Shown here: positions 1-5,489 of the stretch, in pieces
Numbering within the stretch: the stretch's first letter is position 1
Layout of the letters: each line of letters opens with the position of its first letter
Source of the DNA: Rhodospirillaceae bacterium
GTDB lineage: Bacteria > Pseudomonadota > Alphaproteobacteria > Rhodospirillales > 2-02-FULL-58-16
NCBI GenBank assembly: GCA_030623425.1
Contig: JAUXMA010000136.1
Span: 1 to 5,581 of the forward strand
DNA length: 5,581 bases
Direction: 5' to 3'
Notes under the pieces: generated by a model
The model's database searches: none
What the model was told of the DNA's origin: nothing
The model's input: only the letters and a program-made list of their open reading frames with translations
Position numbers and translations under genes: made by a program

Positions 1-11
1 CATTAAACCGT

Positions 12-32
12 TTGATTCTGTTGACGAATCAA
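12..32. repeat. 7-bp dyad TTGATTC-N7-GAATCAA, possible operator or IHF-like site
   Basis: TTGATTC (12-18) and GAATCAA (26-32) are perfect inverted arms separated by seven bases. No T-run follows, so this is not a terminator. The right arm starts AATCAA-N4-TCA (27-39), one mismatch from the IHF consensus WATCAANNNNTTR. It lies about 50-60 bases upstream of the start expected from the sigma-54 promoter, a usual place for IHF bending. It could equally be a repressor operator for the sigma-70-like candidate it overlaps. The dyad is seen; its function is inferred. Confidence 0.35.
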
Positions 33-49
33 TGTCTCAAGCGCATACT
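21..49 (+). promoter_or_regulatory. Weak sigma-70-like promoter candidate
   Basis: TTGACG (21-26, five of six to the -35 consensus) is followed after 17 bases by CATACT (44-49, four of six to the -10 consensus). Transcription would start near 56. The -35 hexamer sits inside the 12-32 dyad, so a protein bound there could block it. Such matches arise often by chance in AT-rich DNA. Confidence 0.25.
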
Positions 50-62
50 TCGGCGAAGCCGG

Positions 63-78
63 AGGCACGGTTATTGCA
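63..78 (+). promoter_or_regulatory. Sigma-54 (RpoN) -24/-12 promoter candidate
   Basis: AGGCACGGTTATTGCA fits the sigma-54 consensus TGGCACG-N4-TTGCW at every defined position except the first T. The invariant GG (64-65) and GC (76-77) are exactly ten bases apart. Transcription would start near base 89, about 240 bases before kdsD. The cluster it faces ends in rpoN, so positive or homeostatic autoregulation is possible. An activator of the NtrC type would be needed, and its binding sites would lie mostly left of this window. The sequence match is seen; activity and the downstream regulon are inferred. Confidence 0.55.
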
Positions 79-98
79 TTCTTGAATTATTGTTTCTG

Positions 99-130
99 GC
101 ATGTTTTCAAAAGCCCGAGTGGGAACATGC
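99..130 (+). promoter_or_regulatory. Leader hairpin or 7-bp dyad GCATGTT/AACATGC
   Basis: GCATGTT (99-105) pairs perfectly with AACATGC (124-130). Two G-U pairs and a C-G pair extend it to a ten-pair stem with a 12-base loop (109-120). It would begin about ten bases into a transcript from the sigma-54 promoter. No T-run follows, so it is not an intrinsic terminator. Alternatives are an mRNA-stabilising 5' stem or a protein-binding dyad in DNA. Confidence 0.35.
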
Positions 131-225
131 TCGCCTGCGTATGGTAACAAATTGATCTCAAAAGACTTTTAACGCTAGCAGAAAATGAGCATAAGCTTGC
201 GTCAGCGATGGACAAAGGGCGCGAC

Positions 226-249
226 CCGGCCCCGCCGGCACGGGGCAGG
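226..249 (+). promoter_or_regulatory. GC-rich leader hairpin
   Basis: GCCCCG (229-234) pairs with CGGGGC (241-246) around a six-base loop. Two further C-G pairs lie beyond a single G/A mismatch. The stem should be very stable and lies about 80 bases before the kdsD start. It has no T-tract. It may affect leader stability or may simply reflect local GC richness. Confidence 0.3.
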
Positions 250-317
250 CCTCGGCAACCGATTCGGGCAGCGGGGCATTCGCGAGAACTCCCGCGACCA
301 TGGCTGGGCTCTCGGCT

Positions 318-322
318 AAGGA
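318..322 (+). promoter_or_regulatory. Ribosome binding site of kdsD
   Basis: AAGGA lies nine bases before the ATG at 332. The alternative ATG codons at 350 and 353 have no comparable site, so this fixes the start. Confidence 0.6.
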
Positions 323-331
323 CCCAAACGG

Positions 332-1327
332 ATGACCTCTCCCAAAGCCATGATGCGTTCGGACATCGACGCGGACCATGCCGATCTGGAATCGGCCAAA
401 CGGGTTCTCGGTTTGGAAGTGGATGGGTTGCAGGCCCTTGCCGAGGGCTTGGACGGGAATTTCATCGAGGCCCTTGACGTTTTGCAAGGTTTGACCGGCC
501 ACGTGGTGGTCGCCGGCATGGGCAAAAGCGGCCATGTCGCGCGCAAGATTGCGGCGACCCTGGCTTCGACCGGAACCCCCGCTCTTTTCGTCCACCCGGC
601 GGAAGCGAGCCACGGCGATCTTGGCATGATCAAGGGGGGCGACGCCATCATCGCCCTGTCCAATTCGGGCGAAACCGCGGAAATGGCCGACTTGGTGGCC
701 TATGCCAAGCGTTTTGATATTCCCTTGATCGCCATTACCGGCGACGCCGGCAGCGCCCTTGCCGAAGCGGCGAACGTGGCTTTGATCCTGCCGCCCTGCG
801 CCGAGGCCTGCCCCATGGGCCTAACGCCGACCACTTCATCGACGGTGATGTTGGCCTTGGGCGACGCCATTGCCGTGGCGCTGCTTGAACGCGAGGGATT
901 CCCGCCGGACAAGTTCCATATTTTTCATCCCGGCGGTAGGCTGGGACGGAAATTGTTGAAGGTTTCCGACATCATGCACGTTGGCGATGCGCTGCCGCTG
1001 GTGAAAGGAGAGACGCCGATGTCCGACGCCCTTGTGGTGATGACGGAAAAGAGCAAAGGCTGCGTCGGCATCGTCGATGACGACGGCTTGCTTCAGGGAG
1101 TCATTACCGACGGCGACCTGCGCCGGCACATGAGTCCGGACTTGCTCGCCCGCAAGAGCGCCGACGTCATGACCCGAGGAGCCAAGACCATTCGGCCCGA
1201 CGCCCTGGCCAGCGAGGCGGTACGCCTTATGAACTCGCGGGCCATCACCAACTTGTTCGTCGTCGTCGACAGCCGTCCCACCGGCATCATCCACATTCAC
1301 GACTGCCTGCGCGCCGGCGTGGCGTGA
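332..1327 (+). CDS. kdsD: D-arabinose-5-phosphate isomerase (KpsF/GutQ family)
   Basis: A cytoplasmic aldose-ketose isomerase that converts D-ribulose 5-phosphate to D-arabinose 5-phosphate, the first step toward Kdo of the LPS inner core. At 331 residues it has the usual family length. An N-terminal SIS domain (about 40-185) shows GMGKSGHVARK (62-72), HPAEASHGDLG (89-99 region) and SNSGET (110-115 region). Two CBS domains follow (about 213-270 and 278-329). By comparison with E. coli KdsD from memory, offset by six residues, the proposed catalytic residues correspond to K65, E117, E158 and H199, and all are present, so the enzyme should be active. AAGGA nine bases upstream supports this start. 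It opens the cluster. E. coli places kdsC between kdsD and lptC, but here lptC follows directly, so the Kdo-8-phosphate phosphatase must be encoded elsewhere. KpsF/GutQ paralogues cannot be fully excluded, but the lpt neighbours favour kdsD. Confidence 0.95.
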   Translation: MTSPKAMMRSDIDADHADLESAKRVLGLEVDGLQALAEGLDGNFIEALDVLQGLTGHVVVAGMGKSGHVARKIAATLASTGTPALFVHPAEASHGDLGMIKGGDAIIALSNSGETAEMADLVAYAKRFDIPLIAITGDAGSALAEAANVALILPPCAEACPMGLTPTTSSTVMLALGDAIAVALLEREGFPPDKFHIFHPGGRLGRKLLKVSDIMHVGDALPLVKGETPMSDALVVMTEKSKGCVGIVDDDGLLQGVITDGDLRRHMSPDLLARKSADVMTRGAKTIRPDALASEAVRLMNSRAITNLFVVVDSRPTGIIHIHDCLRAGVA

Positions 1328-1330
1328 GAC

Positions 1331-1340
1331 AAGGGGAAGG
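1331..1340 (+). promoter_or_regulatory. Ribosome binding site deciding the lptC start
   Basis: The purine run AAGGGGAAGG lies directly before the ATG at 1342, with AAGGGG five bases from it. The alternative in-frame GTG at 1324, which would overlap the kdsD stop, has no Shine-Dalgarno. This favours ATG 1342 and removes six residues from the longest reading frame. Confidence 0.55.
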
Positions 1341-1341
1341 C

Positions 1342-2046
1342 ATGCGGACAACCAACCCAGCCCTGACCGCGAACGAATTTTCGCTCATCGAGTCGGTTCC
1401 CGCCGGCGGTCCGAAAATCACCTTGCCGGACGTGGAACGCCACCACGCGCCCGCTTACAGCCGATTCGTCAGCTTGATGAAGTTGTTTCTTCCCTCCCTT
1501 GCGGCGTTGATGATCGTCATGGTCGTCGTCTGGCCCCATCTGAAGGCCAAGGATGCCCGTTTCCTAATCGGGTTCAGCGCATTGAAAATGGAAGAATCGG
1601 AAGACCCCAGCATGGTTAATCCCCGTTACATCGGAACCGATAATAACAGGCAGACCTATTCCGTCACCGCCGATTTGGCCAAAAACCTGTTGCAAGGGGA
1701 TTCCGCCGTGGTCTTGGAGATGCCCAAGGCCGACATCACCTTGGAAGACGGATCCTGGGTGGTCCTGACCGCCGAGACGGGCATCTACGGCCGCCGGGCG
1801 AAAACCCTGGATTTGGCCGGCGCGGTCAATATGTTTCATGATTCGGGTTACGAATTTCAGACGACGAAAGCCCACATCGACTTGACCAAGGGCATTGCCT
1901 TCAGCACCGAACCGGTCCAAGGCCAGGGACCGTTTGGCATTCTCAAGGCCGAGGGGTTCCGCCTGATCAAAACCAGCCGGACCATTCATTTCACCGGCAA
2001 GTCGAAACTGATTTTGTATCCCGGACTCGGAAATGCGGTGCAATGA
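1342..2046 (+). CDS. lptC: LptC, inner-membrane component of the LPS export system
   Basis: A bitopic inner-membrane protein that takes LPS from the LptB2FG extractor and passes it to periplasmic LptA. From ATG 1342 it has 234 residues, longer than the ~190 of E. coli LptC. It has a cytoplasmic N-terminal tail of about 42 residues, one strongly hydrophobic segment (about 45-65, from SLMKLFLPSL to VVVW) and a periplasmic beta-rich domain (about 75-225). That domain contains the LptC/DUF1239-like stretches NPRYIGTDNNRQTYSVTA and ITLEDGSWVVLTAETGIY. I chose ATG 1342 over the GTG at 1324 because of the purine-rich site at 1331-1340. Its stop shares ATGA with the lptA start, indicating translational coupling. 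LptC is poorly conserved in sequence, so the call rests on topology, motif style and its place before lptA and lptB. Confidence 0.88.
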   Translation: MRTTNPALTANEFSLIESVPAGGPKITLPDVERHHAPAYSRFVSLMKLFLPSLAALMIVMVVVWPHLKAKDARFLIGFSALKMEESEDPSMVNPRYIGTDNNRQTYSVTADLAKNLLQGDSAVVLEMPKADITLEDGSWVVLTAETGIYGRRAKTLDLAGAVNMFHDSGYEFQTTKAHIDLTKGIAFSTEPVQGQGPFGILKAEGFRLIKTSRTIHFTGKSKLILYPGLGNAVQ

Positions 2047-2885
2047 TGTCTGATAAGGGGATCATCGGCTGGGCCCTGTTGGCGGCGCTGCTGGGGCAGG
2101 GTTTCCTTTCCGCCGCCGCTCCGGCGTCCGCGCAAATTCTCAACTTCGCATCCCAAAATTCCGAGACCGCCATTGAGATTTATGCCGATGACGGCATCGA
2201 ATGGCAGCAGAACAACATGACTTTCCTGGCCCGCGGCAACGCTTACGCGATGCGCGGCGACGTCGCCGTGCATGCCGACCTGCTGCGCGCCCATTACCAG
2301 GAAAATAATGGCGGCGACACGGTAATCAAACGGCTCGACGCGGTCGGCCACGTTCGCATTGTTACGCCCACCGAAACCGCCTACGGCGAAAAAGGGGTTT
2401 ACGATATCGATAACGCCATTTTCGTGTTGAGCGGCGGCAGGGTTCGCTTGGTCGCCGGCAAAGACGAAATCACCGCCGACAGGCAGTTGGAATATTGGGA
2501 ACGGAAACAAATGGCGGTGGCCCGCGGCAACGCGCTGGCGGTGCGTGAGAATAAAAAGTTGCGGGCCAACGTGCTGGTCGCGTATTTCCGCAAAACCAGC
2601 GAAGGCAAAAACGAGGTCCACCGGATCGAGGCGTTCGAAAACGTGCGCTTGGAAACCGCCGGGGAAAAGGTGACGGCGGACCGCTCCGTCTATAACGTCA
2701 AAAGCGGTATCGCCACGCTCACCGGATCGGTTACGATCATCCGCGGTTCGAACCGGCTTAATGGCTGCAGCGCCAAAATAAACCTGAATACGGGCATCAG
2801 CACGCTTTACAGCTGCTCGCCTTCGCAAGCCGGTGGCAAACGGGTGCATGGCCTGATTATGCCGCGTAATGTAAAGGAAAAATAA
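2043..2885 (+). CDS. lptA: LptA, periplasmic LPS-transport bridge protein (OstA-like)
   Basis: A periplasmic protein that oligomerises into the beta-jellyroll bridge carrying LPS from LptC to LptD. Residues 7-26 are hydrophobic and PASA-Q suggests signal peptidase I cleavage after A30. The mature ~250 residues exceed the ~158 of E. coli LptA. Two related halves are visible: ARGNAYAMRGD (63-73) to EITADRQLEY (142-151) parallels ARGNALAVREN (160-170) to RLNGCSAKINLN (238-249), an offset of about 97 residues. Each half fits one OstA-type unit. C242 and C258 are the only cysteines and could form a disulphide in the periplasm. The start ATG overlaps the lptC stop (ATGATG, so 2046 is also possible) and lacks a strong Shine-Dalgarno, which fits coupling. 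The C-terminus ends in a basic tail. Confidence 0.9.
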   Translation: MMSDKGIIGWALLAALLGQGFLSAAAPASAQILNFASQNSETAIEIYADDGIEWQQNNMTFLARGNAYAMRGDVAVHADLLRAHYQENNGGDTVIKRLDAVGHVRIVTPTETAYGEKGVYDIDNAIFVLSGGRVRLVAGKDEITADRQLEYWERKQMAVARGNALAVRENKKLRANVLVAYFRKTSEGKNEVHRIEAFENVRLETAGEKVTADRSVYNVKSGIATLTGSVTIIRGSNRLNGCSAKINLNTGISTLYSCSPSQAGGKRVHGLIMPRNVKEK

Positions 2886-2917
2886 ACTTGTGCCGGATAA
2901 AGTGTTAAACCGAAACC

Positions 2918-3718
2918 ATGGAAAGCCAACTGGAACATCCTTTCCCCCCTGACGGCGGCGCTGGCGGCGGCGGCGGCCCGCGTTTGGTCGCCGACAACCG
3001 TGGCCTTTACGCCAACAACATAGGCAAGCGGTTCAAAAAGCGCCAAGTGGTGCGCGGGATCAGCCTGTACATTCAACGCGGCGAGGTGGTGGCGCTTTTG
3101 GGGCCCAACGGGGCCGGCAAGACCACTTGTTTTTATATGATCACCGGCCTGATCCCGCCCGACTACGGCAGCGTTATTTTGGATGGTCACGACATCACCG
3201 ATTTGCCCATGTACCGACGGGCGCGGCTGGGCATCGGATACCTTCCGCAAGAAGCCTCCATCTTCCGCGGCCTTTCCGTCGAAAACAACATCCGCGCCGT
3301 CCTCGAGGTGGTGGAAAAGTCCCATGAGAGGCGCGAAGTGGTGCTGGATGCGCTTTTGGCCGAGTTTTCCATCACCCATTTGCGCCGCGCCCCGGCTCTG
3401 GCGCTCTCGGGCGGCGAGCGCCGCCGCGTCGAAATCGCCCGGGCACTTGCCACGAGCCCCAACTTCATTCTCCTGGACGAGCCATTCGCCGGCATTGACC
3501 CCATAGCCGTCGGCGACATTCGCGATCTGGTCGTACATTTGAAGGACCGCGGCATAGGCGTCTTGATCACCGATCACAATGTCAGGGATACGCTCGATGT
3601 GATCGATCGCGCTTATATCATCCATGACGGGATGATGCTGATGGAAGGCGTCCCCTCGGATATTGTGGGCAATGAGGATGTCAGGCGCGTTTATCTGGGC
3701 AACCGGTTCAGCCTTTAA
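2918..3718 (+). CDS. lptB: LptB, ATPase of the LPS-export ABC transporter
   Basis: The cytoplasmic ATP-hydrolysing subunit that, as a dimer with LptF and LptG, extracts LPS from the inner membrane. All ABC motifs are intact: Walker A GPNGAGKT (62-69), Q-loop Q111 in YLPQEASIF, signature LSGGERRR (163-170), Walker B FILLDEP (183-189) with catalytic E188, and H-loop H220. [17 protein letters not shown] and the C-terminal [10 protein letters not shown] are typical of LptB rather than other ABC ATPases. At 266 residues it exceeds E. coli LptB (241) because of a glycine-rich N-terminal extension (about 1-25) encoded partly by a GGC run at 2954-2977. An in-frame TAA at 2906 rules out an earlier start, and a TTG at 2984 is the only nearby alternative. 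No clear Shine-Dalgarno precedes the ATG. The gap to lptA is 32 bases. lptF and lptG are not in the window, as is usual. Confidence 0.96.
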   Translation: MESQLEHPFPPDGGAGGGGGPRLVADNRGLYANNIGKRFKKRQVVRGISLYIQRGEVVALLGPNGAGKTTCFYMITGLIPPDYGSVILDGHDITDLPMYRRARLGIGYLPQEASIFRGLSVENNIRAVLEVVEKSHERREVVLDALLAEFSITHLRRAPALALSGGERRRVEIARALATSPNFILLDEPFAGIDPIAVGDIRDLVVHLKDRGIGVLITDHNVRDTLDVIDRAYIIHDGMMLMEGVPSDIVGNEDVRRVYLGNRFSL

Positions 3719-3730
3719 TCATCTACCCAA

Positions 3731-3740
3731 CGGGTACCCG
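3731..3740. repeat. 10-bp perfect palindrome just before rpoN
   Basis: CGGGTACCCG is fully self-complementary and lies two bases before the rpoN ATG, where a Shine-Dalgarno would be expected. No AGGA-like element is visible in the 24-base gap. It could be a protein-binding site, a feature that weakens translation initiation, or chance. Confidence 0.3.
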
Positions 3741-3742
3741 GC

Positions 3743-5281
3743 ATGGCGTTAACTCCCCGTCTGGAGCTGCGGCAGAGCCAATCGCTGGTGATGACGCCGC
3801 AATTGCAGCAGGCGATCAAATTGCTGCAACTCTCCAACATCGAACTGCTTGAATACGTGGAGCAGGAACTGGAGCGGAACCCGCTCTTGGAAAGGGACGG
3901 CGAAGAAAGCGAGGGGGAAAGCGGCGAGACGGCGTCGGAAGATGATCCCAGGGTTCCCGCGGAGCAAGAATCCGCCGACCTGGAGAGCATCGATTTCAGC
4001 GATGATCAAAACCGCCAAATCCCCGAGGACAGCGCCCTGGATACGGATTACGACAATCAATGGAGCACCGACACGCCCGGCGACGCCGTTATTAACGACG
4101 TCGACAGCGGGTTTGCCAACGTCGCCTTCGCCAACTGGGGCCGGGGCGGCGGGTTCGACGAAACCGTGCCCAACCTGGAAGAGGTCCTTTCCGGCAAACC
4201 TTCCCTGCGTGATCATTTATACAGCCAGTTGGCGATCGAGATCGGCGATCCGGTTGACCGGATAATCGGCGTCCACCTAATTGAAGCCCTCGACGAGACC
4301 GGTTACATCGCCGGTGAATTAGCCCCGGTTGCCAATACTCTTGGCTGTGCCATAGACCGCGTGGAGGCGGCGCTCGAGCGGTTTCAACAATTTGATCCGC
4401 CGGGAATTTTCGCCCGCAACCTGGCCGAATGCCTGAGCTTGCAACTGCGCGAACGCGACCGTTTGGATTCCGTCATGCAGACTTTTCTCGATAATCTGGA
4501 CCTACTGGCGAAACGCGACCTGGTGGGTTTGAGCAAAATCTGCGGGGTGGATAGCGAAGACATCGTCGACATGGCGGCCGAAATCAGGGAGTTGGATCCG
4601 AAACCGGCGCTGGTCTTCGACCAAACCATTGCCCAGCCGATCACTCCCGACGTTCTCATGCGGCCGCAGCCGGGTGGCGGCTGGATCATCGAGCTGAATC
4701 CGGATACCTTGCCGCGTGTGTTGGTCAACAACACCTACCACGCCCGTATCAGCCACGCCACCCGCTCCAAGGAAGATCGGCAATATATCAACGAGTGCTT
4801 TCATTCGGCCAACTGGCTGGTGAAATCCCTTCACCAGCGGGCGACGACCATCCTCAGGGTGTCGACCGAAATCGTCCGCCAGCAAGATGGCTTCTTCGCC
4901 AACGGCGTGCAGTCTCTTAAGCCCTTGGTATTGCGCGATATCGCGGAAGTCATCGATATGCATGAAAGTACCGTCAGCCGCGTCACCTCGAACAAATTCA
5001 TAGCCACCCCGCGTGGCATATTCGAACTCAAATACTTCTTCACACCAGCGATCGCGTCATCGTCGGGCGGGACGTCTCATTCCGCCGAAGCGGTGCGCCA
5101 GCGAATCAAGGCCCTGATCGACGAGGAACCCCTCGAGAAAACTCTTTCCGACGACGGGATCGTTTCGATACTGAACAAAGAAGGAATCGACATCGCCCGG
5201 CGAACGGTTGCCAAATACCGGGAATCTCTTGGTATTCCCTCTTCCGTGCAACGCCGCCGGGAAAAGAGGCATGGCTTTTGA
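3743..5281 (+). CDS. rpoN: RNA polymerase sigma-54 factor
   Basis: Sigma-54 directs RNA polymerase to -24/-12 promoters and needs an ATP-hydrolysing activator to open DNA. At 512 residues it has the usual length. Region I (1-50) contains LRQSQSLVMTPQLQQAIKLL and ends in LERNPLLE. An acidic, variable Region II spans about 51-140. The core-binding domain covers about 145-330. The DNA-binding part includes a helix-turn-helix (about 396-425, VLRDIAEVIDMHESTVSRVT) followed by the characteristic FELKYFF (427-433). The RpoN box ARRTVAKYRE (485-494), which reads the -24 element, is intact, followed by LGIPSS and a basic tail. It lies 24 bases after lptB without a clear Shine-Dalgarno. The lptB-rpoN adjacency is well known in proteobacteria. 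Its product could act on the promoter candidate at 63-78. Confidence 0.97.
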   Translation: MALTPRLELRQSQSLVMTPQLQQAIKLLQLSNIELLEYVEQELERNPLLERDGEESEGESGETASEDDPRVPAEQESADLESIDFSDDQNRQIPEDSALDTDYDNQWSTDTPGDAVINDVDSGFANVAFANWGRGGGFDETVPNLEEVLSGKPSLRDHLYSQLAIEIGDPVDRIIGVHLIEALDETGYIAGELAPVANTLGCAIDRVEAALERFQQFDPPGIFARNLAECLSLQLRERDRLDSVMQTFLDNLDLLAKRDLVGLSKICGVDSEDIVDMAAEIRELDPKPALVFDQTIAQPITPDVLMRPQPGGGWIIELNPDTLPRVLVNNTYHARISHATRSKEDRQYINECFHSANWLVKSLHQRATTILRVSTEIVRQQDGFFANGVQSLKPLVLRDIAEVIDMHESTVSRVTSNKFIATPRGIFELKYFFTPAIASSSGGTSHSAEAVRQRIKALIDEEPLEKTLSDDGIVSILNKEGIDIARRTVAKYRESLGIPSSVQRRREKRHGF

Positions 5282-5300
5282 ACGAAGCCGGGTTTCGTAC

Positions 5301-5329
5301 TTGACACTGGCGGGACGGGCCACTAATTT
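5301..5329 (+). promoter_or_regulatory. Sigma-70-like promoter candidate after rpoN
   Basis: A perfect -35 hexamer TTGACA (5301-5306) is followed after 17 bases by TAATTT (5324-5329), which matches the -10 consensus at only three positions, including both outer ones. Initiation near 5336 would run into the terminator candidate within about 50 bases, so either this is an attenuated promoter for a gene further right or it is spurious. Confidence 0.3.
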
Positions 5330-5347
5330 CCGGGCCTTCGCAAACCA

Positions 5348-5489
5348 CGGCTAGGAAAGGGGAGCGCCAAACCTTGGGCTTTTTCCCTCTTCCGGCTGGC
5401 GCGAGCCACGCGAATCCGGACAGTACTAGTGTGCTCCGTCTCATCTATAAGGTACCCATACGACGGCCCTGCAAGGTTTCCGGCTAGGA
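5348..5489 (+). repeat. Short degenerate direct repeat beginning CGGCTAGGA
   Basis: CGGCTAGGA occurs at 5348-5356 and 5481-5489. Both copies are followed by GAGCGC or GGAGCGC and then a CAAACC or CAACC element, so the similarity extends imperfectly over about 28 bases. The second copy overlaps the inner edge of the left arm of the inverted repeat. TTCCGGCT also occurs at 5390-5397 and 5478-5485. Confidence 0.35.
5363..5384 (+). terminator. Rho-independent terminator candidate for the kdsD-rpoN operon
   Basis: AGC-(bulged G)-CCAA (5363-5370) pairs with TTGGGCT (5374-5380) around the loop ACC. The stem has seven pairs and runs straight into a T-tract (5380-5384). It lies about 80 bases after the rpoN stop and works only in the plus direction, because the other strand has no T-run. 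The bulge and three-base loop make it moderate rather than strong. Confidence 0.5.

Larger units (their letters stand above)
1..331 (+). other. Non-coding leader upstream of kdsD
   Basis: No convincing gene lies here. The first ~200 bases are AT-rich compared with the genes, and the remainder turns GC-rich toward kdsD. The stretch contains a dyad at 12-32, promoter candidates at 21-49 and 63-78, a hairpin at 99-130, a small AAAAG-A-CTTTT dyad at 160-170, a GC-rich hairpin at 226-249 and the kdsD Shine-Dalgarno at 318-322. If the sigma-54 promoter is used, the start near base 89 gives a 5' leader of about 240 nt. Open stretches in two frames at the left edge (to stops at 83-85 and about 153-155) resemble no protein I know and are not called. 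Confidence 0.6.

Noticed and set aside
1..3. CAT at the left edge as the ATG of a divergent gene
   Set aside because: Three bases with no Shine-Dalgarno on the minus strand give no support.
97..114. Second sigma-54-like match TGGCATG...
   Set aside because: The GG element is present, but the bases ten further on are AA rather than GC, so the critical spacing fails.
208..477. Plus-strand open frame of 89 codons
   Set aside because: It overlaps kdsD by about 146 bases in another frame and its proline/arginine-rich product resembles nothing. It is best read as a shadow of GC-rich DNA.
484..492. Copies of the repeat-arm core inside kdsD (GCAAGGTTT at 484-492, AAGGTTTCCG at 959-968)
   Set aside because: Nine- and ten-base matches within conserved coding sequence are plausible by chance and have no partner arms nearby.
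1986..2849. Long minus-strand open frame (287 codons) opposite lptA
   Set aside because: It lies entirely opposite lptC/lptA, which are strongly supported. Long antisense frames are common opposite GC-rich genes.
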